DNA of 64,000 nt from JAZDGX01 sp964482205 (GTDB taxonomy: Bacteria > Eisenbacteria > RBG-16-71-46 > CAIMUX01 > WJJG01): assembly GCA_964482205.1 (NCBI GenBank), contig CAYZWI010000003.1:186001-250000 (forward strand). The letters run 5' to 3'. Position numbers and translations under genes: made by a program. Numbering within the stretch: the first letter of the stretch is position 1; each line of letters starts with the position of its first letter. Of this stretch, positions 50,770 through 59,880 are shown piece by piece. Under the pieces are notes generated by a model, which did not search any database, was not told where the DNA came from, and saw nothing but the letters and a program-made list of their open reading frames with translations.

Positions 50770-52215
50770 CTAAGCCTTGCCTTCGTCCGGTTCGGCCATG
50801 CGTCGCGCATCGAGCAGCTCCGCGGCCTCCTCGCGGGTGAGCAGCTTCTCGAAAATGGCCTGCTCGCGAATCGTGCGCCCGGCCGCGGCCGCCGCGCGCA
50901 CGAGCTGCGCGGTGCGCTCGTACCCGATTTGCAGGGCGAGCGGCGTCGCGAGCGCGAGGCTCTGCTCCACCCAGGCGAGGCAGCGCCGCTCATCGGCGAC
51001 GATGCCCGCGACGCACTTGTCGGCCAGCAAACGAGCGGCCGCCGAGAGAATCGCGACTGCCTGCATCGCATTGTGCGCGATCATCGGCATCATCATGTTG
51101 AGCTCGAGCGGTCCGTGCCGCGCGCCGATCGAAATCGCCAGGCGGTTGCCCATCACTTGCGCGGCCACCTGCAGGACCATCTCGGGAATCACCGGGTTCA
51201 CTTTGCCGGGCATGATCGAGGAGCCGGGCTGAAGCGCGGGCAGCGAGATTTCGGCGAGGCCCGCGCGCGGGCCGCTCGAGAGCAGGCGCAAGTCGTCCGC
51301 GATCTTCGAGAGGCTCACCGCAATCGTTTCGCAGGCGCCCGCGAGCGCGACCATCGCTTCCCGGCCCGCCATCAGCGCGAAGCGATTGCCGGCCGGGCGA
51401 AAAGGAATCCCCGTCTCGGTGGCGAGACGCGCGATCACCCGGTCGGCAAACTGCGGATGCGCGTTCAAGCCCGTTCCCACCGCCGTCCCTCCCAGCGGCA
51501 GCTCTTCCAGCCAAGGAAAGCACGCCTCCAACTGCATGCGTCCCGCGCGGACCTGCGCGGCATACGCGGAGAACTCCTGCCCGAGCGTCATCGGCACCGC
51601 ATCTTGCAGGTGTGTGCGCCCGAGCTTCACCACGCGCGCGAACTCCCCCGCCTTGCCGGCGAGCGCCGCTTCAAGATGGGCCAGCGAGAGCGCGAGGCGC
51701 GCGGCCGAGCGGCGCGCCGCCATGTGCATGGCCGCAGGGAAGACATCGTTCGAGGATTGCCCGCGATTCACATGATCGTTCGGATGCACCCGCCTGCCCT
51801 TCGCGCCCGCGCCGCCGGCGGAGGTTGAGACGATCTCGAGCATTTCGTTCGCCCGGTTCGCGATCACTTCGTTCACATTCATGTTGCTCGAGGTCCCCGA
51901 GCCGGTCTGGAAGACATCGACGGGGAAATGGTCCTTCCACTGGCCCGCGGCCACTTCTCCGGCCGCGCGCACGATCGCCTCGGCGATGTCGGGCTCGAGC
52001 AGGTTCAAGCCGCGATTCACATCGGCCGCCTGCTTCTTGATGAGCGCGAGGCACGTGATCAGGTCTTCGGGCAGCGGGATGCCGGAGACGGGAAAGTTCT
52101 CGATCGCGCGCTGCGTCTGCGCGCCCCACTTCGCCCACGCCGGAACCTCGATCTCTCCCAGCGAATCGTGGTCGCTTCTCGTTCCCGAATCGTCCTTGGG
52201 CGTCTCTTCGCGCAT
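50770..52215 (-). CDS. fumC: Class II fumarate hydratase
   Basis: TCA-cycle enzyme of 481 residues that interconverts fumarate and malate without an Fe-S cluster. Motifs: SGTSSNMNVNEVIANRA, HPNDHVNRGQSSND, KLGRTHLQDAVPMTLGQEFSA and the family signature GSSIMPGKVNP. The start at 52215 has GGAGG 8 bases upstream. The N-terminus has an extra polar stretch (ETPKDDSGTRSDHDSLG). It is convergent with glgP. Confidence 0.95.
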   Translation of the reverse strand: MREETPKDDSGTRSDHDSLGEIEVPAWAKWGAQTQRAIENFPVSGIPLPEDLITCLALIKKQAADVNRGLNLLEPDIAEAIVRAAGEVAAGQWKDHFPVDVFQTGSGTSSNMNVNEVIANRANEMLEIVSTSAGGAGAKGRRVHPNDHVNRGQSSNDVFPAAMHMAARRSAARLALSLAHLEAALAGKAGEFARVVKLGRTHLQDAVPMTLGQEFSAYAAQVRAGRMQLEACFPWLEELPLGGTAVGTGLNAHPQFADRVIARLATETGIPFRPAGNRFALMAGREAMVALAGACETIAVSLSKIADDLRLLSSGPRAGLAEISLPALQPGSSIMPGKVNPVIPEMVLQVAAQVMGNRLAISIGARHGPLELNMMMPMIAHNAMQAVAILSAAARLLADKCVAGIVADERRCLAWVEQSLALATPLALQIGYERTAQLVRAAAAAGRTIREQAIFEKLLTREEAAELLDARRMAEPDEGKA

Positions 52216-52650
52216 CTTCGGTTCCTCCGGCTCAGCGCTGTTGCCCGCCATGCGGATGGCCTGCCCGCACGGCCTGCCTGGATCGGACGCGCCTGCCCGC
52301 ATTCCGGCGCTTGCCTTGCGTCCAGTCTCACCGCATACACTGACCCGAAAGCGGCAACGCCGTCCAGCGGGATTCCCCCGATGCGCGTTGCGGAAGCGCC
52401 ACGATTCGCCCTGCGTCGATTGGCCTGCCGTCCTGCGCGGCGCCTCATTTCGCGCCGCGCCGTGGCCGCCGACGGCGGCTTGAGTCCGCGTCACGCGCCT
52501 CGTAGAATGCCTGCCTTGATCCTTCGGATTGTCGCGTTCAGCGGAAACCGATCGCCCTCGGATGAGCGAGGCGGCAGAGGGCAGTGGCCGGCGTTGCCCG
52601 GCCGGCGGACGCTTCGCCGGTCGTCGGCGCGAGGCAAAGGCACGCAGCGC
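52216..52650. other. Divergent intergenic region
   Basis: 435 bases between fumC (leftward) and the TMTC-like gene (rightward). Promoters for both should be here, but none is convincing. In-frame codons upstream of 52651 lack a ribosome site and resemble no family. Confidence 0.45.
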
Positions 52651-54621
52651 ATGAACACTTCGGGAAAACGCGCGGGGTCGAAAGAAGGCATCCCGATTCC
52701 CTCGGAATCGATCGGCCGGGTGGCGCGGATTGCGATTCCCGCGCTCATCGCCGTGCTCGCCTTTCTCGCCTTCTCCGCCGCGCTCGACGCCGAATTCGTC
52801 AACTACGACGACGATCGCCTCTATGCCGGCAATCCGATGTATCGCGGCTTCGGACCCGCGCAGCTTCAGTGGATGTGGACCACGCACTACATGGGGCACT
52901 ATCAGCCGCTCACCTGGATGAGCGCCGCCCTCGACTACGAGATCTCGGGGGTTGATCCCGCGAGCTACCATCGCACGAACCTGATTTTGCATGCGCTGAA
53001 TGCCGCGCTCTTCTACTTCGTCCTGCTCCTGCTTCTCTCCGCCGCGCGCGCGAGCGCCTCGCGGTCCGGCCTGGAAGGGCTTCCCCGCGGGGAAGACGGC
53101 CAGGCAGGCGGCCGCGCGGCCGCGCTCGCCATTCCTCTCGCCGCCGCCTTCGGCGCGCTTCTCTACGCGCTCCACCCCCTGCGCGTGGAATCGGTCGCGT
53201 GGGCGAGCGAACGGCGCGATGTGCTGAGCGGCTTCTTCCTGCTGCTCGCGCTGCTCGCCTACTTGCGCGCGGTCGCGCCGGGCAAGGCGGCGCTGCGTTC
53301 CAAGGGTCTCTATTTCGCATCGCTCGCCGCCCTGGCGCTCTCCCTGCTTTCGAAAGCGTGGGGCATGAGCTTCTTCGCCGTGCTGCTCCTGCTCGACATC
53401 TATCCTCTGCGGCGCCTCTCGAGCCGCACGCTGCGCTCGTCGGAAGGCCAGGCGGTCTTGCTTGAGAAGCTGCCTTTCCTGCTCCTCGGGCTGGGCGCGG
53501 CGATCGTCGCGGGAGCGAGCCAGAAGGGCGCCTTGCAGACGATGAAGAGTTTGGCGGAATGGAGCGTGGGCGATCGCATCGTGCAGGCCTTCTACGGGCT
53601 CGCCTTCTACTTGGGAAAGACGCTCTGGCCTTCGAAGCTGGTCGCCTTGTACGAGCTGCCCGCGAAGCTGAATCCTTGGGAAGCGCGCTTTCTCGCGAGC
53701 TATGCAGTCGTGATCGTGATCGCGATTGCGGTCTGGCTGCTGCGGCGCCGCATCCCCGCGCTCATCGTCGCGGCGCTTGCGTATGCCTTCATTCTCGCTC
53801 CGGTGCTCGGTTTCGCGCAGAGCGGGCCGCAGCTCGTCGCCGACAAGTACACCTATGTGAGCGGAATGAGCCTGGCCGCGCTCGCGTCCGCGGGATTCCT
53901 CTGGTTGTGGAATCGCGCCAAGGGCCGCGAGACGCGCAGCGACATTGCTCGCGAAGCGTCGCGCGAATCGCACGCGCTCACCGGCGCGCGCATCGCCCTC
54001 GCCTTGGCCGCCGCCGCCGTGCTGCTCGCCCTGGGAATCGCGGCCCATCGGCAAACGCAGGTCTGGCAGGACTCCGAACATCTGTGGAGGCACGCGCTCG
54101 CCGCCGGACGGCCGACCGCGGGCGCGCACTTGAACTACGGTTTGCTGCTGGCCCAACGCCAGAAAGACGCGGAAGCGCGCGCGCACGTCGAGCAGGCCGT
54201 GGCCATCCGCCCGCAGGAAGGCGAGGCGTGGTATCAGCTCGCGCAGATCCTGCGCCGCGAACGGCGGCTCGACGAAGCCGAGCAGGCCTACCGGCGCGCG
54301 ACCGAGACGATGCCGCTCAAGCATCTCGCCTACCTGAATCTCGGAATCCTCCTGCGCGAGATGGGGCGCCCGCGCGAAGCGACCGAAGCTCTGCGTCTTG
54401 CGGTCGAACATGTCGCGCCCCTCTTCGGCTCGGCGCAGTACACCACCCGTCCCTATCTCCTGCTCGGGATCGCGCTGCGCGAGCAGGGCGACGACCAGGA
54501 AGCGCGACGCTGGCTCGAAGTCGCGGCGCGTTTTCCCGAAACGGGCGAGCAGGCCCGCGCGGAACTTGCGCGCATCCCCGGCCACGCGCCGCCCGCGGTT
54601 CCTTCCCCCATTGGGCATTGA
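52651..54621 (+). CDS. TMTC-like membrane glycosyltransferase-type protein with TPR repeats
   Basis: A 656-residue protein with about nine to ten transmembrane helices in the first 430 residues, then TPR repeats. The first loop has DAEFVNYDDDRLYAGNPMYRG with the acidic pair of GT-C enzymes, then PLTWMSAALDYEISG and ALHPLRVESVAWASERRDVLSG, the strong TMTC/GT-C signatures. TPRs cover about residues 485-640 (AGAHLNYGLLLAQRQKDAEAR, EGEAWYQLAQILRRERRLDEAEQAYRRA). Such proteins transfer sugars from lipid carriers to exported proteins; the acceptor here is unknown. A start codon at 52651 lacks a strong ribosome site. Confidence 0.82.
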   Translation: MNTSGKRAGSKEGIPIPSESIGRVARIAIPALIAVLAFLAFSAALDAEFVNYDDDRLYAGNPMYRGFGPAQLQWMWTTHYMGHYQPLTWMSAALDYEISGVDPASYHRTNLILHALNAALFYFVLLLLLSAARASASRSGLEGLPRGEDGQAGGRAAALAIPLAAAFGALLYALHPLRVESVAWASERRDVLSGFFLLLALLAYLRAVAPGKAALRSKGLYFASLAALALSLLSKAWGMSFFAVLLLLDIYPLRRLSSRTLRSSEGQAVLLEKLPFLLLGLGAAIVAGASQKGALQTMKSLAEWSVGDRIVQAFYGLAFYLGKTLWPSKLVALYELPAKLNPWEARFLASYAVVIVIAIAVWLLRRRIPALIVAALAYAFILAPVLGFAQSGPQLVADKYTYVSGMSLAALASAGFLWLWNRAKGRETRSDIAREASRESHALTGARIALALAAAAVLLALGIAAHRQTQVWQDSEHLWRHALAAGRPTAGAHLNYGLLLAQRQKDAEARAHVEQAVAIRPQEGEAWYQLAQILRRERRLDEAEQAYRRATETMPLKHLAYLNLGILLREMGRPREATEALRLAVEHVAPLFGSAQYTTRPYLLLGIALREQGDDQEARRWLEVAARFPETGEQARAELARIPGHAPPAVPSPIGH

Positions 54622-54728
54622 CCCTCCGGCCCCTGCCGGATACCTTGAACGAGCTTGTTTGACCGGCGGCCGGGTGGCGGTGCGGAAAGACAGGGTGGCG
54701 GCGCCGGACCACGATGGAGGATGGAGCC

Positions 54729-55319
54729 ATGTCCGTTTTGCTCGTGATCGTCGTTCTGATCGTCGTCTTCGGCGCCTTGGCGATCGGAATTTACAATCGG
54801 TTGATCGCGAAGCGCAATCAGTACAAGAACGCCTACGCGCAAATCGATGTGCAATTGAAGCGCCGTTACGACCTCATCCCGAACCTGGTCGAGACGGCCA
54901 AGGGCTATATCAAGCACGAGCGCGAGACGCTCGAAGCGGTCACCAATGCCCGCAACCTCGCCGTTGCCGCCAGTCAACGCGCGGCCGCAGCGCCGGGAAC
55001 GCCCGATGCGATGCGCGGTCTCGCGCAGGCCGAGGCGGGCCTGGCCGGCGCCCTCGGACGGCTCTTCGCGGTCGCCGAGGCCTATCCCGACCTGAAGGCG
55101 AACCAGACGATGATGCAGCTCATGGAAGAGCTCACCTCCACCGAGAACCGGATCGCCTTCTCGCGTCAGGCCTACAACGATTCGGTCATGAACTACAATG
55201 TGACGCGCGAAACCTTCCCCAACTCGATCGTCGCCGGCATGTTCAACTTCGGCCCGGCGGAATTGCTCGCTGCGACGGAGGGAGAAGAAGAACGCCGCGC
55301 GCCCAAGGTGACCTTCTAA
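54729..55319 (+). CDS. lemA: LemA family protein
   Basis: A 196-residue membrane-anchored protein with one N-terminal helix (LLVIVVLIVVFGALAIGIYN) and long helical bundle. Family blocks: RNQYKNAYAQIDVQLKRRYDLIPNLVE, a middle AYPDLKANQTMMQLMEELTSTENRI and ARQAYNDSVMNYN-like FSRQAYNDSVMNYNVTRETFP. GGAGGATGGAGCC before the ATG at 54729 decides the start. LemA is often next to M48 peptidases, as here; the function is not settled. Confidence 0.94.
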   Translation: MSVLLVIVVLIVVFGALAIGIYNRLIAKRNQYKNAYAQIDVQLKRRYDLIPNLVETAKGYIKHERETLEAVTNARNLAVAASQRAAAAPGTPDAMRGLAQAEAGLAGALGRLFAVAEAYPDLKANQTMMQLMEELTSTENRIAFSRQAYNDSVMNYNVTRETFPNSIVAGMFNFGPAELLAATEGEEERRAPKVTF

Positions 55320-55406
55320 GCCGCGCCATCAGCTTCGCGCCCTGCGCGTCTTCCTGCGTGCCTGCGGGCGCGCGGGGCGCGGATTCGCAAGAGAGCCGAT
55401 CGAGCC

Positions 55407-57440
55407 ATGGATTTCTTCGAGCATCAGGCGGCCGCGCGCCGGAAGACGGGCCTGCTCGGAGTGCTCTTCGGCCTCGCCGTGCTCGGGATCATCTTCGGCG
55501 TCTATGCGGCCGTGCGCCTCGTGATGCGCTTCGGCCTCTCGCGCAGCGAAGAATTCAGCGGCGCGCTGCCTCCGGACGTCTCCTTCTGGGACCCGCAAGT
55601 CTTCCTGCCGGTCGCGATCGTCGTGACGCTCTTCATCACGATCGCGAGCGCGGCCAAGACCGCCTCGCTGAGCGGCGGAGGAGGCGCGGTCGCGCGCATG
55701 CTGGGCGGGCGCGCGGTCGCGCGCGACACGACCGATGCGGCCGAGCGGCGGCTGTTGAATGTCGTGGATGAGATGGCGATCGCCTCGGGAGTGCCGGTGC
55801 CCGAGGTCTATGTGCTCGAGCGCGAAGAGGGGATCAACGCCTTCGCGGCCGGGCATTCCCCGCGTGACGCCGCCGTGGCCGTCACCGACGGCACCCTGCG
55901 CCTGTTGAATCGCGACGAACTGCAGGGCGTGGTCGCGCACGAGTTCAGCCACATCCTGAACGGCGACATGCGCCTGAATGTGCGCTTGATCGGCGTGGTC
56001 TTCGGCATTCTCGCCCTCGGCATCTTCGGCCGGATCCTCCTGCAAGGCGGCGGGCGCAGCCGGCGCGGCGGCGGCGCGATCGCGATCGGCGGCTTGATGC
56101 TGATGCTGATCGGCTACATCGGGACCTTCATCGGGCGCCTCATTCAAAGCGCCGTCTCGCGCCAGCGCGAGTATCTGGCCGATTCGGCCGCGGTGCAGTT
56201 CACCCGCAATCCGCGCGGGTTGGCGGGAGCTCTGAAGAAGATCGGGGGCCATGCCAACGGTTCGCGGATCGAGACGCCGAAAGCGGATCAGGCGCGGCAT
56301 CTCTTCTTCAGCCCCGGCCGTCCCTTCGGGCTTCTGGAAGGGTTGATGCAGACGCATCCCCCGCTGATCGCGCGCATCAAGCGCATCGATCCCTCCTTCG
56401 ATGGAGATTTCCCGGTGGTCACACCGGATGCGGGCCTCGCGGAGGACGCGCGCGATCGCGCCGGTGCGGCCGGCTTCGCCGGTGCGGCGACAGGCGCCAC
56501 CCCCGGCCTCGCGAACGAGAGCGCCGCCACGATCGATCCGCGCGATGTGGTCGGGCAGGTCGGAAGTCCGGATGGGGCGCACTTGGTCTTCAGCGCCGCT
56601 CTCCTCGAGAGCATTTCCTTGGACGTGCGCGAGGCGGTGCGCGTGCCGCATCGCGCGGGGCTCGCGATGCTCGCCTTGCTGCTCGATCCGGATCCCGCGA
56701 ATCGCGAACGGCAGCAACACGCGCTGCGGCCGATCACCCCGGCCGCATTCCTCGCCGAGCTCGACGAGATGCGCGCGCTCCTCGAAGGCCTCCCCGCCCA
56801 GGCGCGCTTGCCGCTCGCCGATCTCGCCTTGCCCGCCCTGAAGCGGCTCCCTCCGCAAGAGACCGATCGCCTGATTGCGCGCGCGCGCCTGCTCGTCATG
56901 GCCGACCAACGCGTGACCTTGTTCGAGTTCTGCCTGCAATGGCTGCTCGCCTTTCGCCTGGTGCACACCCGGCGCCGCCCGCGCGTGATCGCCTTCTCGC
57001 AACCCGGCGCGGTGCGCAACGAGATCCTCGCGCTCCTGGCCGCGCTCGCGTATGCCGAGTCCGCCGGCGCTGCGGAGAACGCGAGCGCGCTCGCCGGCGC
57101 GAGTGCGGGCGCGCAGGCAACGATCGCGGCCGCCTGGCGCGCGGGGCTTGCGCGCTGGCCTGAGATGGCGCGGTCGATGCCGGCCTTGCCCTCCGCCGCT
57201 CCCTCTTTCGAGGAAGTCGGCCAGGCGCTCCACCGCCTCGCGCTCGCTTCGCCGGAAGTGAAGCGCCTCGTGATCGACGCGTGCGCGCACGCGGCCTTGC
57301 AGGACCGCAGCGTCACCCTGGGCGAGCTCGAGTTGCTGCGGGTGATCTCGATCTCGCTCGATTGCCCCCTGCCTCCGTTCCTGCCCGTGGAGCCGGGCCC
57401 CGTTGCCGCCGCGTCCGAAGCCGAAGCGAATCGCGGTTGA
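55407..57440 (+). CDS. M48 family membrane metallopeptidase with long C-terminal domain
   Basis: HtpX/Oma1-like zinc protease of 677 residues, much longer than HtpX (about 290). Two N-terminal helices (GLLGVLFGLAVLGIIFGVYAAV and VAIVVTLFITIASAA), zinc motif ELQGVVAHEFSHILNGD, two more helices (VVFGILALGIFGRILL, IGGLMLMLIGYIGTFIG) and the third ligand region QREYLADSAAVQFTRNP. After HPPLIARIKRI, where HtpX ends, there are about 330 more residues of helical sequence without known motif. It follows lemA by 87 bases; the pair is a common quality-control unit. Confidence 0.9.
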   Translation: MDFFEHQAAARRKTGLLGVLFGLAVLGIIFGVYAAVRLVMRFGLSRSEEFSGALPPDVSFWDPQVFLPVAIVVTLFITIASAAKTASLSGGGGAVARMLGGRAVARDTTDAAERRLLNVVDEMAIASGVPVPEVYVLEREEGINAFAAGHSPRDAAVAVTDGTLRLLNRDELQGVVAHEFSHILNGDMRLNVRLIGVVFGILALGIFGRILLQGGGRSRRGGGAIAIGGLMLMLIGYIGTFIGRLIQSAVSRQREYLADSAAVQFTRNPRGLAGALKKIGGHANGSRIETPKADQARHLFFSPGRPFGLLEGLMQTHPPLIARIKRIDPSFDGDFPVVTPDAGLAEDARDRAGAAGFAGAATGATPGLANESAATIDPRDVVGQVGSPDGAHLVFSAALLESISLDVREAVRVPHRAGLAMLALLLDPDPANRERQQHALRPITPAAFLAELDEMRALLEGLPAQARLPLADLALPALKRLPPQETDRLIARARLLVMADQRVTLFEFCLQWLLAFRLVHTRRRPRVIAFSQPGAVRNEILALLAALAYAESAGAAENASALAGASAGAQATIAAAWRAGLARWPEMARSMPALPSAAPSFEEVGQALHRLALASPEVKRLVIDACAHAALQDRSVTLGELELLRVISISLDCPLPPFLPVEPGPVAAASEAEANRG

Positions 57441-57512
57441 AATCCGGGCCGTCGCGCGGCACAATCCTTGGTCCGAATTCCGCGGGGGTTTGCGTTCGTC
57501 CCGGGAGGTGCT

Positions 57513-57818
57513 GTGTCCGAAGAACTTCGCATCGCGCTCGATGACGACGGGTTCATGCTCGCGCCTGGTGAATGGAACGCGCAGGTGGCCGCCTTTCTCG
57601 CCCAGAGCGAAGGCATCGCGGAAATCACCGAGAAGCATTGGGCCGTGATCCACTTCATTCGCGAGTACTACGCCGAGCATCAACTCGCGCCTCCGGTGCG
57701 CCTGCTCTGCCAGCAGACGGGCATGACCCTGCGCGAAATGTACAAGCTCTTCACTTCCGGACCCGCGCGCGGCGCGTGCCGCGTGGCGGGCCTGCCGAAG
57801 CCCGACGGTTGCGTGTAG
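57513..57818 (+). CDS. dsrC: DsrC, sulfur-carrier protein with two C-terminal cysteines
   Basis: A small cytoplasmic protein of 101 residues. It has the DsrC/TusE fold sequence (DDDGFMLAPGEWNAQVAAFLAQ, then TEKHWAVIHFIREYYAEH). It ends RGACRVAGLPKPDGCV: a penultimate Cys and a second Cys eleven residues before it, the pair that defines true DsrC and lets it form a trisulfide or disulfide. TusE has only the last Cys. The GTG at 57513 follows GGGAGG. It is the first gene of a tight cluster with a cytochrome-b-like membrane protein and an HdrD-like protein. Confidence 0.93.
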   Translation: MSEELRIALDDDGFMLAPGEWNAQVAAFLAQSEGIAEITEKHWAVIHFIREYYAEHQLAPPVRLLCQQTGMTLREMYKLFTSGPARGACRVAGLPKPDGCV

Positions 57819-57831
57819 GCGGGAGACGCGC

Positions 57832-58476
57832 GTGGAGACGGTCCGCATCCTGTGCCTGCTCGCATTCCTCTGGGCGCTCGCGTCCCTGGCGTATCAATGG
57901 CGCGCCGGCCGGGTGCGCAGGCGCCGCGACTACAGCCTCCCGCGGGGAAGCGCAAGCCGCGGGCGGGTGTGGTTCCTGACCGCGGGGATGCTGCCGTCGC
58001 ACAAGGAATCGGTGCGCCTGCATCCGGTCGCCTTCGCGCTCGGGCTCCTCATGCACATCGGCCTCTTCGGCGCGCTGGCCGTCCTTCTGCTGCTGATCGT
58101 CCATCCCTTGAGCGGCCGCGTGCTCGCGCAAGTCCTCCTGCCGCTGCTCGCCGGAGGGCTCTTGGCGGGCCTGATCCTCTTCGTGCGCCGGATTCTCTCG
58201 CGCACGCTGCGCTCGATGAGCTCCTTCGACGATTACCTCGCGATTCTCGCGACCTGCGGCCTGCTTGCGGTCACGGCCCGCCTGGGTCTCGATCCCGCGC
58301 GCTCGCGCCTGGCGGTGCAGGCCTTGGTGTATGGGATCTTCCTCTTCGCCTATCTGCCGCTCGGAAAGCTGCGCCACGCGCTCTTCTTCTTCGTCGCCCG
58401 GGCCGATCAGGGAGCGCGGCTCGGATATCGCGGCGTCCTGCCTCCCGCCCGGCGCGGAGAGCGTGCCCATGGCTGA
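57832..58476 (+). CDS. NarI/DsrM-like membrane cytochrome b subunit
   Basis: A 214-residue integral membrane protein with five predicted helices. LHPVAFALGLLMHIGLFG carries two His, and LGKLRHALFFFVA one more, as expected for b-heme ligands in the NarI-like domain of DsrM, HmcE and TmcC. The GTG start at 57832 follows GGCGGGAG and lies 13 bases after dsrC. Its stop overlaps the next gene by eight bases. It should exchange electrons between the quinone pool and the HdrD-like subunit. Confidence 0.82.
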   Translation: METVRILCLLAFLWALASLAYQWRAGRVRRRRDYSLPRGSASRGRVWFLTAGMLPSHKESVRLHPVAFALGLLMHIGLFGALAVLLLLIVHPLSGRVLAQVLLPLLAGGLLAGLILFVRRILSRTLRSMSSFDDYLAILATCGLLAVTARLGLDPARSRLAVQALVYGIFLFAYLPLGKLRHALFFFVARADQGARLGYRGVLPPARRGERAHG

Positions 58477-59836
58477 TCGCGAGCAGAAGCGCGAGCAAGC
58501 ATCCGCTGCCTCTTCGGCCGAGCGCAAGGCGCCGCCGGACGCGCTCGCTCCCGACGCTCTGGAACGCGCGCGGCGCGCGCTCATGGAAGCGGCCCGGGCG
58601 ATCGGCCCCGATTCCCTGAACGCCTGCGTGCGCTGCGGATTGTGCGCGCAGAGCTGTCACATCTATCTCAGCGAGCCCGATCCCAAGAACCATCCCGGCG
58701 CGAAGGTCGCGCGGGTGAACGAGCTCTATCGCCGGCAAGCGAGTTTTCTCGGCAAGCATTTCCCCGGCCTGGTGGGCGCGCGCGATCTCACGCCCGAACG
58801 CTTGCGCGAGCTCGCCGAAATCGCCTATGGCCGTTGCACCGCGTGCGGCCGCTGCGGTCTGCATTGCTCGATCGGCCTCGACATGGCTTCCGCGATCCGC
58901 ATCGCCCGGCGCGCGCTCGTCGCGGCGGGCATCGTGCCCGAGGGATTGCAGCGCACGGTCGACAACCAGATCGAGACCGGCAACCAGATGGCGATCCCGC
59001 AAGAGGAGCTGGTCTCGACGGCCGACTGGCTCGCCCAGAATCTGCGCGACGAGATGGCCGACGAATCGGCCGCCATTCCCCTCGATGTGCGCGGCGCGCG
59101 CGTGCTCTATCTCATCAATCCGCGCGAAGTGAAGTTCTTTCCGCTCTCGCTGATCGCCGCCGCGGGCGTGTTTCACGCGGCACGCGAATCGTGGACCCTT
59201 TCCAGCCGCTGCTACGATGTGACCAACTACGGCTTCTTCGCCGGCGACGAAACCGCCGCGCGCGAGCTGACCGACCGGGTGGTGAAGGAAGCGGCCGGGC
59301 TCGGCGTCGCGGAGATCGTGCTCTCGGAATGCGGCCACGGCTTTCGCGCGTTCCGCTGGGAAGGGCCGAACTGGATGGGCCGCTCCTATCCCCTGCCCGT
59401 TCGCAGCGTGCTCGAAGTTGTCGAGGAATACCTCGATCAAGGCCGCATTCGAGTGGATCCGAGCAAGAACACCGAGCCGGTCACGCTGCACGATCCATGC
59501 AATCTCGTGCGCTGGGGCGGACTGAGCGAGCCGCAGCGAAGAATCCTGCGGCGAGTGGTCTCCGACTTTCGCGAGATGCATCCGAACCGGGCCGACAATT
59601 TCTGCTGCGGCGGAGGCGGGGGCATGCTCTCGATGAGCGAGTTCGGCGAGCGGCGGGTGAAGTCGGGGCGCAAGAAGGCGGAGCAGATCCGTAACACCGC
59701 GGCGCGCATCGTCGCGACGCCCTGCCACAACTGCGCCGATCAGTTGATCGAGATTTCCAAGCACTATCAACTGGGCGTGGAGATCCAGTCGGTCGTCGAG
59801 CTCGTGTACAACGCGCTGGTGCGCGAACCGGCATAA
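58469..59836 (+). CDS. HdrD/DsrK-like iron-sulfur protein
   Basis: A 455-residue cytoplasmic-face subunit. Two [4Fe-4S] sites: CVRCGLCAQSCHIY and CTACGRCGLHCSIG. The C-terminal CCG domain has spacing C-x34-CC-x38-C-x2-C (DPCNLVRWGG, NFCCGGGGGM, TPCHNC), the non-cubane cluster ligand set of heterodisulfide reductase HdrB/D, DsrK and TmcB. The first CCG domain is degenerate (SECGHGFRAFR). The ATG at 58469 overlaps the stop of the previous gene, so the two are coupled. With DsrC as partner it probably oxidises or reduces the DsrC disulfide. Confidence 0.88.
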   Translation: MADREQKREQASAASSAERKAPPDALAPDALERARRALMEAARAIGPDSLNACVRCGLCAQSCHIYLSEPDPKNHPGAKVARVNELYRRQASFLGKHFPGLVGARDLTPERLRELAEIAYGRCTACGRCGLHCSIGLDMASAIRIARRALVAAGIVPEGLQRTVDNQIETGNQMAIPQEELVSTADWLAQNLRDEMADESAAIPLDVRGARVLYLINPREVKFFPLSLIAAAGVFHAARESWTLSSRCYDVTNYGFFAGDETAARELTDRVVKEAAGLGVAEIVLSECGHGFRAFRWEGPNWMGRSYPLPVRSVLEVVEEYLDQGRIRVDPSKNTEPVTLHDPCNLVRWGGLSEPQRRILRRVVSDFREMHPNRADNFCCGGGGGMLSMSEFGERRVKSGRKKAEQIRNTAARIVATPCHNCADQLIEISKHYQLGVEIQSVVELVYNALVREPA

Positions 59837-59880
59837 TCGCTCAGCCGCACATCAACGAGGTCGCAGCCGACGAACCCCGC

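Noticed and set aside
57513..57818. Reading the DsrC-like gene as TusE (tRNA thiolation)
   Set aside because: TusE lacks the second Cys; here both Cys are present with the 10-residue gap, and the neighbours are DsrM/DsrK-like, not TusBCD.
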